A stretch of 64,000 nucleotides of DNA from Halisarca cf. caerulea (Eukaryota; Porifera; Demospongiae; Chondrillida; Halisarcidae). Position numbers and translations under genes: made by a program. The DNA is taken from positions 1,699,501-1,763,500 of the forward strand of contig CAUJGJ010000001.1 in NCBI GenBank assembly GCA_963170055.1, in the 5' to 3' direction. This document shows positions 48,636 through 64,000 of the stretch, piece by piece. The notes beneath the pieces were generated by a model. It was not told where the DNA came from and ran no database searches. It saw only the letters and a list, made by a program, of their open reading frames with translations. The stretch's first letter is position 1, and the number at the start of each line of letters is the position of its first letter.

Positions 48636-51600
48636 TAGAGTGTTTCACTTCCGGAATTCGTAATGAAACTAATTTAGGGGCTGCCTGCGGCATTTTTTAC
48701 CCAAAAGCACTGGAACATGCAAGGCAGGGATGTTTGTTATACAGGGCTACACAGGCATAAGGCTGGACAAGTGTAGCACTAGATGGGCATAGGACTATAT
48801 ATGGGCATAGGACTAGATGAGCATAGGGCTAGATGAGCATAGGGCTAGATGAGCATAGGACTAGATGGGCATAGGACTAGATGGGCATAGGACTAGATGG
48901 GCATAGGACTAGGTGGGCATAGGACTAGATGGGCATAGGACTAGATGGGCATAGGACTATATATGGGCATAGGACTAGATGAGCATAGGACTAGATGAGC
49001 ATAGGACTAGATGGGCATAGGACTAGATGAGCATAGGACTAGATGAGCATAGGACTAGATGGGCATAGGACTAGATGAGCATAGGACTAGATGGGTATAG
49101 GACTAGATGAGCATAGGACTAGATGAGCATAGGACTAGATGGGCATAGGACTAGATGGGTATAGGACTAGATGGGTATAGGACTAGATGGGCATAGGACT
49201 AGATGGGTATAGGACTAGATGAGCATAGGACTAGATGGGTATAGGACTAGATGGGTATAGGACTAGATGAGCATAGGGCTAGATGAGCATAGGACTAGAT
49301 GGGCATAGGACTAGATGGGCATAGGACTAGATGGGCATAGGACTATATATGGGCATAGGACTAGATGAGCATAGGGCTAGATGAGCATAGGACTAGATGA
49401 GCATAGGACTAGATGAGCATAGGACTAGATGGGTATAGGACTAGATGAGCATAGGACTAGATGAGCATAGGACTAGATGGGCATAGGACTAGATGGGTAT
49501 AGGACTAGATGGGTATAGGACTAGATGGGCATAGGACTAGATGGGTATAGGACTAGATGAGCATAGGACTAGATGGGTATAGGACTAGATGGGTATAGGA
49601 CTAGATGGGCATAGGACTAGATGGGTATAGGACTAGATGGGCATAGGACTAGATGAGCATAGGACTAGATGGGCATAGGACTAGATGGGTATAGGACTAG
49701 ATGGGTATAGGACTAAACAGGCCTAGGGCTAGACAGGCATATACCGTACATCAGGAAATTCACAGCTAATAAATTTCATGGTTTTTGCGGTTTGAAAGGA
49801 TCCACGAAATTATTCATCCACGAACTTCAATGAAAAAATGGCTGCCGGCGGAATCATGTATCGCTTTTGCTCCTAGAATTTGTTTGCATGCAAAGATTGA
49901 TAATATATGTGATGTAGTTTGCTTTCATTTTTACTTTCTTTCTTCATATTCATTTTTTAAAAAGCTTAAGGAACATAGCTTTGTATGTATCTTCGTCAAT
50001 AGGCTTCAAACTTCCATGAGGTTGACAAAGAACTGCCGAGAGGACTACATTTCACCTGCTAGATCTTGCCTGTTCACTCTTGAGAGATTGAAAACTAACT
50101 ACACCTATAAGATAAACAAACTAAGACACAATTTTGCTCATTAGGAGAAGCTAACACTTGAAAAACAAGGAGGATCTTGTGTCACACAATCTTCAGCCGG
50201 AGAACGCGCATCTTTTTATCCGTAAAAAAATTTTGACCACCGAAAATGAGGCTAGCTGTGAAATGTTTGTACCGTGAAAATTTGCTGACGTACAGTAATT
50301 TGTCAGAGTTTAGGTGGACTGGGTGCAATGTGCAGTTTCCTACACCCTATTGGTTATAACGCAGTCCTAGAGACTGAAATGTGAGGTGTAGGAATTTGTA
50401 CACTGCACCCAGCCTACTTCAAAAGCTAAGAAGCCACTTTTCACACATTTTTAATTCATACATATTGTTAAGGATTGCAGTATGATGCTGTAATTAACAT
50501 GATTTAGTGTAATAGGAATCATGACAAACTATAATGAATATTCCCCAACCTTACGAAGTAACATAAGCCTTGTTTCATTGCACAGGTATACCCCTAGAGG
50601 CTGTTGGAATAGCAGTTGGAGTAGCAGGTGGACTACTCTTCATAGTCATCGTGATACTGATAGCTGTGGTTGGGTATTTGATCTGCACAAGGCGTAGACG
50701 AACTAAGAAACAGCCACCACCGGACTACTACAGCACAGTAGGGCCAACAGATAAGCCAAGTTTAGACGAAGAGAAACAAAGTCAAAAAGGACCACTTGTA
50801 ATAGCTAACAATGGCAGTGAAGTGGCGTACTCTACTATTCTAGACGTCACAGACAATAATAGCAGTAGCTCAGAGCAGGAGAACAAATGTGACGTCATCA
50901 CAAACAAGCATGCAGAGGAAGCAGCCAATGGGTTAGAGCCTACAGTGTATGAATACGCCACCACTGATGAGGTCATGAATAAGAAAAATAAGAGTGAGTT
51001 ACAAAATGAGGAGTATGCCACTATAGATGAACGTGAAACTGATACGTCTGCCAAAACAGAAGTTGGCTATGCAACAATACCAGACCAGCCAAGTGATGCT
51101 GAGTACAGTGTGGTTGGTCCCCTTCTGGGCGGATCAGCTGAACAGAAACAACCACCTGACTTCTACGATACACGAAAGGACACAGAGCCACCATCTTCAG
51201 ATCAAAGCTCTTCCACAACTCATAATAATAATGAAACAATGAAAGATGGCCGCCCACTACCTAATGTAGGATATGAAACAATAGGAAGTGGGTCCCTACC
51301 CTCTGATACCAGCTATGACAAGGTAGGCGACAAAAGTCAAAATCCAGATGCTGGCTATGAAACAGTAGATAAAAACAACACATCAAGTGTTGCTGGCTAT
51401 GAGACAATAGACAAAGACAATACTCCCAACACTACCGGTTACGAGGCAATTGATAAGGATGGCACACCATGTGGTGCTGGTTATGAAACAGTAGGGAATG
51501 GGCATCCTTCACCTCACGCTGGGCATGAAGAGGTGAAAGATAAAACTTCAAAGCCTGATCCTGGTTATGAAACGGTAGATGTAGATCCTACACCTACTGG

Positions 51601-52003
51601 GGAAGGTGAATACGAACTGGTAGATGCAGGGCGTGTTCTGGGAGAGAAAACGACAAACAAACAAAAGCAACCACCTGATTACAATACAGGAAACACTGAC
51701 ACAAAGGAAGAGAAACCACATCAGTCAGGAAGTGACACAGCATTGGAAAAGGAAGCTACTCCAACCGCCAAGGTGGAAGATCTCTACACCACACCTGACA
51801 TGTCCAAAAAGAAAAAGAAATTAAAAGAGGATAACTCGCTACAAAATGCACCCTCTGTTCCTTCATTTGATCCTGAGCTCCTGTACTCACTCCCAGAGAA
51901 GAAAAAGAAAGACAGCGACAAGAAAACTTCAAACCCTGAGCCACCAGACAACGATAAACCACCAGAAACTGAGGCAGGATTGCAGGACACAGTTGAGGAC
52001 TGA
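41688..52003 (+). CDS. Receptor gene 5: Ig-Ig-FN3-FN3 transmembrane receptor with tandem YETV/I tail (type II)
   Basis: Predicted exons are 41688-41754, 41829-41849, 42206-42520, 45089-45394, 45520-45819, 45919-46218, 46583-46702 and 50586-52003; they total 2847 nt (948 aa), all phase 1. The signal exon (MGAGSYSREG...) and 5' flank are duplicates of gene 1, but the tail is of the gene 4 kind. After the helix (GVAGGLLFIVIVILIAVVG) and RRRRTKKQPPP, the 460-residue tail has about 18 tyrosines. VAYSTI, VGYATI and VGYETI fit the ITIM consensus. A run of GYETI/GYEAI/GYETV units about 14 residues apart gives ITAM-like YxxI-x10-YxxI spacing. DLYTTPD and DPELLYSLPEKK close the tail. The last intron is 3.9 kb and contains a Tigger-like element, a minisatellite and a MITE; joining across it rests on phase, strand and the missing helix upstream. 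Confidence 0.83.
42001..42177. mobile_element. CAGTGAAACCTC MITE in intron 2 of gene 5
   Basis: Orthologous in position to the copy at 1507-1687 in gene 1; ends cagtgaaacctctgtaactc and gagaggcttcactc. Confidence 0.6.
44432..44968. mobile_element. MITE with weak TIRs (TTGCGGGAAAATTTC / GCAAAAATTTCCCAC)
   Basis: Termini are imperfect inverted repeats and subterminal ttcgcgaatt/gcaaaatttgtg motifs recall 32251 and 34657. It lies in the intron between Ig1 and Ig2 of gene 5, ending about 120 bp before the Ig2 acceptor. Confidence 0.5.
46376..46530. repeat. (AC)n microsatellite
   Basis: CA repeat of about 155 bp with atgcac interruptions in its first third, in the intron before the stalk exon of gene 5. 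Confidence 0.95.
46782..47010. mobile_element. Inverted-repeat element with GATGGGCATAG termini
   Basis: agatgggcatagagctagaa ... ggatggactgggtgcagtgt at the left is mirrored by acactgtacccagtccatcc ... agccctatgcccatctc at the right, around a short core. The terminal gatgggcatag motif is the building block of the minisatellite at 48780. Related half-elements lie near 2850-2930 and 50300-50420 (gcacccagtcca). Confidence 0.7.
47449..47686. mobile_element. Diverged copy of the GGGGCTGC inverted-repeat element
   Basis: Resembles 30900-31240: taattcaggtaaaaaacccg, tggggctgccgcccctcgtc, then atttatctcggcaacaatgg and tatccttcagctt. The right arm is decayed. Confidence 0.5.
47687..48587 (+). mobile_element. 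pogo/Tigger-like DNA transposon remnant
   Basis: About 900 bp between TA dinucleotides. Left end cagtgagacctcacttatcc and right end ggataagtgaggtctgactg are inverted repeats. A second inverted pair inside uses ccggttccctcac and ccagttccctcac. It contains a broken transposase N-terminus (47939-48262). This is the one element here that links the many small CAGTG-type MITEs to a transposase family. Confidence 0.75.
47939..48262 (+). pseudogene. Broken transposase N-terminus (CENP-B/Tigger type helix-turn-helix)
   Basis: MASSLPLKRPRNSLNASKKK is followed by an in-frame TAA (47999-48001), then the frame reads on through ICLYKQAHPKATYDGIQAHF, EKDWGFK, FTIDDVWHTRSAWLKV to a TGA at 48260-48262. The spacing of basic, HP and W residues resembles the DNA-binding N-terminus of pogo/Tigger and CENP-B-like proteins. 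The DDE catalytic domain is absent, so the piece is non-functional. Family call is moderate. Confidence 0.55.
48588..48631. repeat. (AT)n microsatellite
   Basis: TA run directly following the right end of the Tigger-like element. Confidence 0.9.
48760..49735. repeat. 16-bp minisatellite AGATGGGCATAGGACT, about 58 copies
   Basis: Highly regular 16-bp array in the last intron of gene 5 with only a few variant positions (gggc/gagc/gggt and ggact/gggct). A block with two tatatatgggcatagg variants is repeated about 370 bp apart (near 48957 and 49345), which indicates higher-order duplication. The array is flanked at the left by tgtttgttatacagggctac, also found inverted near 46995-47010. Confidence 0.95.
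49742..50297. mobile_element. MITE with TACCGTACATCAGGAAATT ends, copy 2
   Basis: Same family as 34657-35224, about 556 bp. Left taccgtacatcaggaaatt, right aaaatttgctgacgtacagta. It lies between the minisatellite and the last exon of gene 5. Confidence 0.75.
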
Positions 52004-52315
52004 AGAACACTTCACTGCTGCTAACTGTATCTCAACATAATTCAACACACGTGGATTTCTCTTCTGATATTCTATTACATTGTTCTCCGTTGTAATTTTC
52101 CTTATGCATGCTGTTTATGCATATACTGCATGAAAGATATATTTACTGTCAATATTGTACTTGGACTCAATATCATGTGTGTTTCCTCTGTATATTCTGT
52201 ACCATAATTCTTTCTAAATTTGACATAAGTCCTTGGCTTGAGTTGTTAATACAACTATGTATTAATCATCAAGGTACTGTATAAAGACATGTTTACATAT
52301 GTATATGTACTTAGG

Positions 52316-52576
52316 TGTTCTCCCCAGAAGAAATTTCAGGCATGTTGAATATGCACATATGTACATGCATACATGCATACGTACACCATCATATACGTAC
52401 GTATATATGCATACAATGCGTCACAAATTTCTTGAAGGTTCAGTTTTGGGCACTCTATAGAATGATTTGTACTAAACATAGAATCAATGCATGTATGTGT
52501 TTTTCCTACAAGTAACATTAGATTTTAGTAAAGAAGGCATGTTGGACCGACTGCCTTAAGATACCTGGGGGACACT
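52316..52576. mobile_element. GTTCTCCCCAG element, inverted relative to 19191
   Basis: Starts gttctccccagaagaaattt and ends taagatacctgggggacac. Its interior is the reverse complement of much of 19191-19442 (gtactaaacatagaatcaat, gtaaagaaggcatgttgga). Confidence 0.65.
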
Positions 52577-52584
52577 GCTACATA

Positions 52585-52768
52585 TAGTAAAACCTGACTG
52601 TCTTGAAGACTATATCTGCATAGAAGGACCACCTGTCTACAGTGACCATTGCAGACTGGTCCAGGACCTATCAACGCAATACTATTGTACCTCTACAAAA
52701 GGACCACTTGTCTATAGAGACCACAATTACTTGGTGCTTTGAGAGGTCTTTATACACAGGTTTTACTG
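52585..52768. mobile_element. TAGTAAAACCTGACTG MITE
   Basis: Left tagtaaaacctgactgtctt, right tatacacaggttttactg, interior ggaccacctgtctaca repeated. Confidence 0.6.
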
Positions 52769-53040
52769 TACCTCAAAGGGGACGCAAAATCAAGACTTCT
52801 TATCAGAGGTACTTATACTATCAGAGTTGGTTTATGTACTTAAGGTATACACAGGGACAGAATGAAGAGTACTTACTATCCAGGAGTATGTACTAAACCA
52901 GGCACATACTAACAAGCTCCACTGTACTACAGTAGATTTATAATTAAGTAAAACAAGCATACTGAGTGACCACATCGATCACTGCATTATAAGAGGTATG
53001 TACATACGTACGTACTGTACAACTATACTCACACACTGTA

Positions 53041-53237
53041 CAGTGAAACCTGTCTAAGTCCATTCACATAGAATGGAAACCTGTCCAGAAAGACCACTGC
53101 AGTCTTGTTCATTGGGGACTTCAATGATACTAAAGCGCCTCTGTCTACAGAGACCACCTGTCTACAGAGACCACCTGTCTACAGAGACCACAATCACTTG
53201 GTCCCTTGAACGGTCTTCATCATACATGGGTTTACTA
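53041..53237. mobile_element. CAGTGAAACCTGTCTAAG MITE
   Basis: Left cagtgaaacctgtctaagtc, right catacatgggtttacta. The interior has three tandem gaccacctgtctacagaga units. Confidence 0.6.
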
Positions 53238-53438
53238 TATTGGGAAGTCTTGGCGACCAAAAATATTGAAGAATTTCAACAGTGGGTCCCTTCGTTAGGA
53301 TTCAAGTATGCAAATATATAATACTTTCTGGCTATCGACTTTCATTCAAAACATTTGTGCATAGTGCACTTCAAGTGCTCTGGATACTCCCGTACATTCT
53401 GGATGTACACAAACATACAGTACACAATTATATTATTA

Positions 53439-53615
53439 CAGTGAAACTTCTCTAAACTGAACCCCCTGTAATTTCGAACCCTCTCGAAACTGATGTGTTT
53501 CCAAGTCCTGCTCTCTACAATTGCTGTACATATAGAACCTCTCTAATCCGGAAACCTCTCTGAACCATACCTTTTGCATGGTCCCAAGGGTTTTCGGTTT
53601 AGAGACGTTATACTG
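53439..53615. mobile_element. CAGTGAAACTTCTCTAAACTG MITE
   Basis: Left cagtgaaacttctctaaact, right cggtttagagacgttatactg. A close relative in the opposite orientation is at 55498-55673, so the two flank the first four exons of gene 6. Confidence 0.65.
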
Positions 53616-53817
53616 TACATGCAATGGTACACTCACTACTGCTGTAAACCTTGTGATGAAACCAATAGTCTCATTGGCTGAGTGGTCTGTTAACAAAAGC
53701 TGATAATGATAGCAGATAAGATGATACTAGGGTATACCATCAGTGCTGCATACAAAATAGCAGTGAATTGAAAACAAGAGCTATTAGAGTTGAGTGGACG
53801 ATCATAGAACCGGAACA

Positions 53818-60081
<6,264 letters not shown>

Positions 60082-61255
60082 ATTGTAGCTAATCCATAAG
60101 ACATAAAGATCAAACATTGAAAAACAGTAAATGTAATAACTGCACTGCATGTCCATATTAATATTATAATATTTAGACTTAGCGTTCACAATAGTCCGCA
60201 GTTAGTAGTACAGTGAAAACCATTCTAATCCAACACCTCTATAATCCGACATTCTCTCTTTCCAACCATTTAATGAGGTACAGTCACCATATTAAAGTAC
60301 AGTACGAGGCACTCCATTACCACAGCATACTAAAATAGCATACATCAACATGTATGCATGTATTGAAACAAGTTGAGCAGATACGTAGGCTGTAAAGAGG
60401 TAAGGGGTTTGAGTATCTATGGTTGTACTGTATATACTGTAGCTATGGTTACAGTGGTGACACTGCGAGATAGACATTAGTAGTAGTTGGTTCGGTTTCA
60501 CATCATACACAATTCCATGTTGCATGTACGTACCCATCAGGTGGAAAGTGAAGTACAGCAGTATCACACACTACACGCTGTAATCATTACCACTCGTGAT
60601 TACAAAAGGACAAGAAATCAGTGGATAAGGTCAACATGTGTCTCTTAGAACTGCCAACAATGAAAAAATCACATGTCCGGGACCGGCAATGCTGGATGAC
60701 AAAGAAAACCTAACTGCAAATACACTGGGTACAACTGTATACCGAAGTATATGCGGACACTTGATATGGTGAAACTGTACAGCAACTAATATCCACCAAC
60801 TGCTGTACTGCATATTGAGAAATTCCCACAACCAATAAGATTTGCAAATTTCACAAGCTGGCTTCTTTTGCAAATACTTCAGCACGCACATAACCATAGT
60901 AAAATAGTGACACATGGAAGATTTTCTCCAGTTGAGAAAAATGCAAGTATTTCACCCTTTAAATACACAGCATTAATGGTGCGGTGAGTATGTACGTATG
61001 TACATATTTCAGGAGGTTACATCCTCGACATTCAAAACCAGCACTTGCTTTGTTTCAGTAAGTACAATACATACAGTACATACGTATTCCCAGACCTACA
61101 GTACATATGTACCTACATACGTATGTATAAACGTACTTAAACTGTCGGTATGAATATACGTACGTACATACCTACGTATGCACATGTATGTACTCACCTA
61201 CTACATGTACCTGCCTATATGTAGTCACACACAGGTATACACATGTACGTATGGA

Positions 61256-61373
61256 TAAACACATGCATGCACATGCATGCACACATCCACACGCATGGGC
61301 ACACAAAAGCACACACCTACACACACAGGCACATACACATGCACGCACGCACGCACACACACATGCACGCACG

Positions 61374-61432
<59 letters not shown>
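61256..61432. repeat. (AC)n microsatellite
   Basis: CA-rich tract, pure in its second half (61381-61432), with gcacgcacgcac blocks in its first half. Confidence 0.95.
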
Positions 61433-61434
<2 letters not shown>

Positions 61435-61440
61435 TTGTAG

Positions 61441-61500
61441 ATGACTTGCTAGTAGCAACTCCTTTCTCGGGATTAAGCTCCATAGACTACAGCACAAAAA
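61441..61500 (+). CDS. Possible stalk-type exon (weak)
   Basis: 60 nt between an acceptor (cacacctttgtag) and a strong donor (gtaagaag) with the same phase 1-1 as the stalk exons. It reads [20 protein letters not shown]. It has the size of the second stalk exon of gene 3, but lies after the gene 6 stop and no neighbouring exon was found. Confidence 0.25.
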
Positions 61501-62826
61501 GTAAGAAGAGAAGTACCCTGAGCCAATAGCTAGGACAAGTACCACATCAAATCACATACACTGTGCACCCATACACAGCAAGATACCATAAAACTAGAGG
61601 GCAAGTCCCTGTGGACATAGACAGACTGCTCGCACACTCCATAAGGCCTCACTTAAGAAAGTGTGCAACGTCAAAGAAATTATAGCAAAATTTTCCACTA
61701 AACTTCCCTAGATAAGGAAACTGTATCAATTATGACACAAAGGCACAGTGGGACATGCAATACATGTATCCTACGTAGACTACACACAAACTACAGCAAC
61801 ATGCACACATGATAACATATACACATCCTAGCTACACTACCTAGGAAGCAAGGCTTATCTCAAGCCTACACATGCTAGTCGTTTCCAGACAGGAAGAGGG
61901 GGAATCACGGAAGGCAGGTAACTGGAGTGTATTCACAGAGTATGGGCAAGCTTCTCCAAAAACTGTCAGTAGTTGTCTCAACATAGCAATGAAATACAAA
62001 CTAAGTACATGCAGTGGGGCCACAACAATCTACCATATCTGGGAAAAACGATAATTAGAGGAGCTGGCCTGTACAGTTTGTGATGTCTTTCTAAGACACA
62101 TTTTGCCATTTCATTGGAGTAATACTGTTCATTGAGTAAAACAAACATCAACATCAATTTCACTACAGGCTTAAACCTGACACCGTCATACTGTATCTCC
62201 AAAAGGACAAATCGGCAAAAGTAGCAACAGAAAGCTGTACTTTATGGTAAGGAATGCTCTCTCATCTGCAACCAAATCCAACCAGACAGCTTCAGGAAGT
62301 GAACGGAGGAGACCTTACATACACAGTATGAAATAACCCTGATGAGGACAAGAGCGTCATGCCTGCCAGTGATATCCACCACAAGAGGAACTCAGACAGG
62401 ACTCCTGTCATACCAGTGCACCCCAACCTACCCCACCCCCAGACCCCATTGCAGTGTACAATTGATACCTTGAACACACCATGGCATACCACAGACATAG
62501 TGCATGCATAGCTTGTCATACATGCACATATGTTATGATGTGTGCACTGCACATGTGGACAAATACTGTGTTTAGACACACTAAAGTTCCAGGAGTGGCT
62601 AAGTACTCTGTCAATTAGAGAATGATCATGGCTAAAATCCAGCACATTCTACAAACTATCAAAATGCAATGATAGTTAGAAGGTACAATACAAACTGCCT
62701 GACACTACTAATGCATAAATTTTGAAGTAAGAAATCTTTCTTACAGGAATTTTTCAGATGCATATTTAACAATGATGCACCACTCCAGTAAGAGCTCATT
62801 GTCACCTAGCCCTGTAAATGTATGTA

Positions 62827-62996
62827 CAGCGGGCCCTCGTTTATCCGACCACATCCATTCTTCATAAAATGTGTTGGATAAACCAAGTGTTGCACCAGGT
62901 TAGATTGTACACGACTTGGTGATGAGCATTCACAGCAGAGTGTCGGTTCAATGAGTTTCCCAGATAAACCAGTTTTGGACAAATGAGGTGTGACTG
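62827..62996. mobile_element. CAGCGGGCCCTCGTTTATCCG MITE
   Basis: Left cagcgggccctcgtttatcc and right ggacaaatgaggtgtgactg are imperfect inverted repeats, with TA flanks. The tatccg motif recalls the Tigger-like element at 47687. Confidence 0.65.
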
Positions 62997-63451
62997 TATA
63001 AGCAACCAATACACCACTGTTAGCACACTACAGGCATACATAGTGTGGACACATGAGCACAGAGACATACACATGTACATACTGCATGCATATCATTCCT
63101 GAATGAGTCTTCAATTGTCATTGTGCCAGTGAATTGCAACGAAAGCAGCACAGTTTCATGAACAGATTATTCAATCACATGCTCCTACTGCAGCAGTACA
63201 CTTTCACTCAGCTGTCAATACAACAATGCCAACTAAACAATAGAAGCCAAGAGAAGGGCAGCTGGAGTGATATAGTTATGAAAGCAATTTCAAATCCAAA
63301 ATTCACAAATTTCTATACTATGCAAAATAGTACGACGCTGTATCAGCACCTTCACATACATAGTACACATCCAGTTGCAGATACAACCAGAGCACAACCG
63401 AGGAGCTAATAGATATATGAACAAGTTTATCCCTAGAAGACTACAGTGGAA

Positions 63452-63494
63452 ATGGCCATGAACAACATGACTTCTAGTGTTCCCAGACGACTGG
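63452..63494 (+). CDS. Possible first exon of a further gene (weak)
   Basis: ATG followed by 14 codons (MAMNNMTSSVPRRL) and a gtgagt donor in phase 1, as in the first exons of genes 1-6. The peptide is not hydrophobic, so it is a poor signal peptide. Nothing downstream confirms it before the window ends. Confidence 0.2.
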
Positions 63495-64000
63495 GTGAGT
63501 AGTGATCTTACAAGTTGTGTGCTAAAAGGTATAGTCAGAGTGTGCTGTACACGCGTTATCAGCTACATATTCACCAGAGCCTCCTCAGATAGAATAACTA
63601 GAGTGCATATTGCGTGTTCAGCAAATCCTCTCTAATCCGAGCCTCTGTAAATCAGCTACACTGTCTGAACTGGCCATCCTGTCTATATATAGTCACAAAG
63701 GTTATCCACATATTAGAAGGACCTGTCTATTCCGGCCACCTCTCTATTCCAGCCAAATCTCTTGGTCCCAAGGTGGCCAGTTTACAGAGGTTTCATTGCA
63801 TACACATATATGTACAGTACAAATGTATACAATACTCCATATGAATCAACATAACTCATCTAGCCAAAAACTACATAATACAATATCATAGACGCTCATT
63901 GCTATGTTCTATAATGTTACTTGGAATAATCCTGAACGAACATGTAGCAAAAAATCTTCACAACAAAAATATAAAACTAAAAAAATAAACTAAAAAAACT

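Larger units (their letters stand above)
52004..53817. other. Spacer between receptor genes 5 and 6
   Basis: No gene. It contains a GTTCTCCCCAG element at 52316-52576, then a cluster of CAGTGAAAC-type MITEs at 52585-52768, 53041-53237 and 53439-53615. Confidence 0.6.
60082..64000. other. 3' flank of gene 6 and end of window
   Basis: No gene model could be completed. It contains a partial MITE near 60210-60290, (AC)n at 61256-61432, an exon-like segment at 61441-61500, a MITE at 62827-62996, an exon-like segment at 63452-63494, and a decayed MITE near 63629-63796. A further receptor gene may begin here and continue past the window. Confidence 0.5.

Noticed and set aside
48760..49735. CRISPR-like array
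   Set aside because: The 16-bp units are contiguous with no unique spacers, and the context is a eukaryotic intron.

Overview
The window looks like nuclear DNA of an early-branching animal, most likely a sponge. Genes are split by short GT-AG introns, extracellular Ig and fibronectin type III (FN3) domains sit on single phase-1 exons, and the spacers are full of small inverted-repeat transposons and (AC)n/(AT)n microsatellites. No ribosomal, mitochondrial or prokaryotic feature is present. The sponge assignment is inference from overall character; no species-diagnostic sequence was recognised.

The main content is a same-strand tandem array of six type I membrane receptors at about 1.2-6.6, 9.2-13.9, 20.1-24.0, 26.5-34.2, 41.7-52.0 and 53.8-60.1 kb. 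Receptors 1-5 are close paralogues. Each has a signal-peptide exon, a 21-nt micro-exon, Ig1, Ig2, FN3-1, FN3-2, one or two Ser/Thr-rich stalk exons, and a last exon with the transmembrane helix and the whole cytoplasmic tail. Every exon junction I could place is phase 1, and all six spliced reading frames close exactly. Receptor 6 is a diverged relative with the same order of domains but a short tail.

The ectodomain exons of receptors 1-5 are nearly identical, but the tails differ. Receptors 2 and 3 have a YxxP-rich tail. Receptors 4 and 5 have long tails with many YxxV/I motifs, some fitting ITIM or ITAM-like spacing. Receptor 1 has an unrelated tyrosine-rich tail cut off by an in-frame stop. 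Tails 2-5 share a C-terminal pair of Tyr-Pro motifs at near-constant spacing. The whole looks like a modular recognition and signalling receptor cluster, with a possible role in self/non-self recognition or immunity. Function is inferred from architecture only.

Between the genes lie an apparently intact non-LTR retrotransposon (15.3-18.7 kb, minus strand, 1019-codon reverse transcriptase/endonuclease ORF, poly(A), 15-bp target duplication), a decayed pogo/Tigger-like element (47.7-48.6 kb), many MITEs, two large minisatellites (39.8-40.4 and 48.8-49.7 kb), and relics of further receptor copies (19.0 kb and 39.4-40.6 kb). The last 4 kb (60.1-64 kb) holds repeats and two weak exon-like segments.
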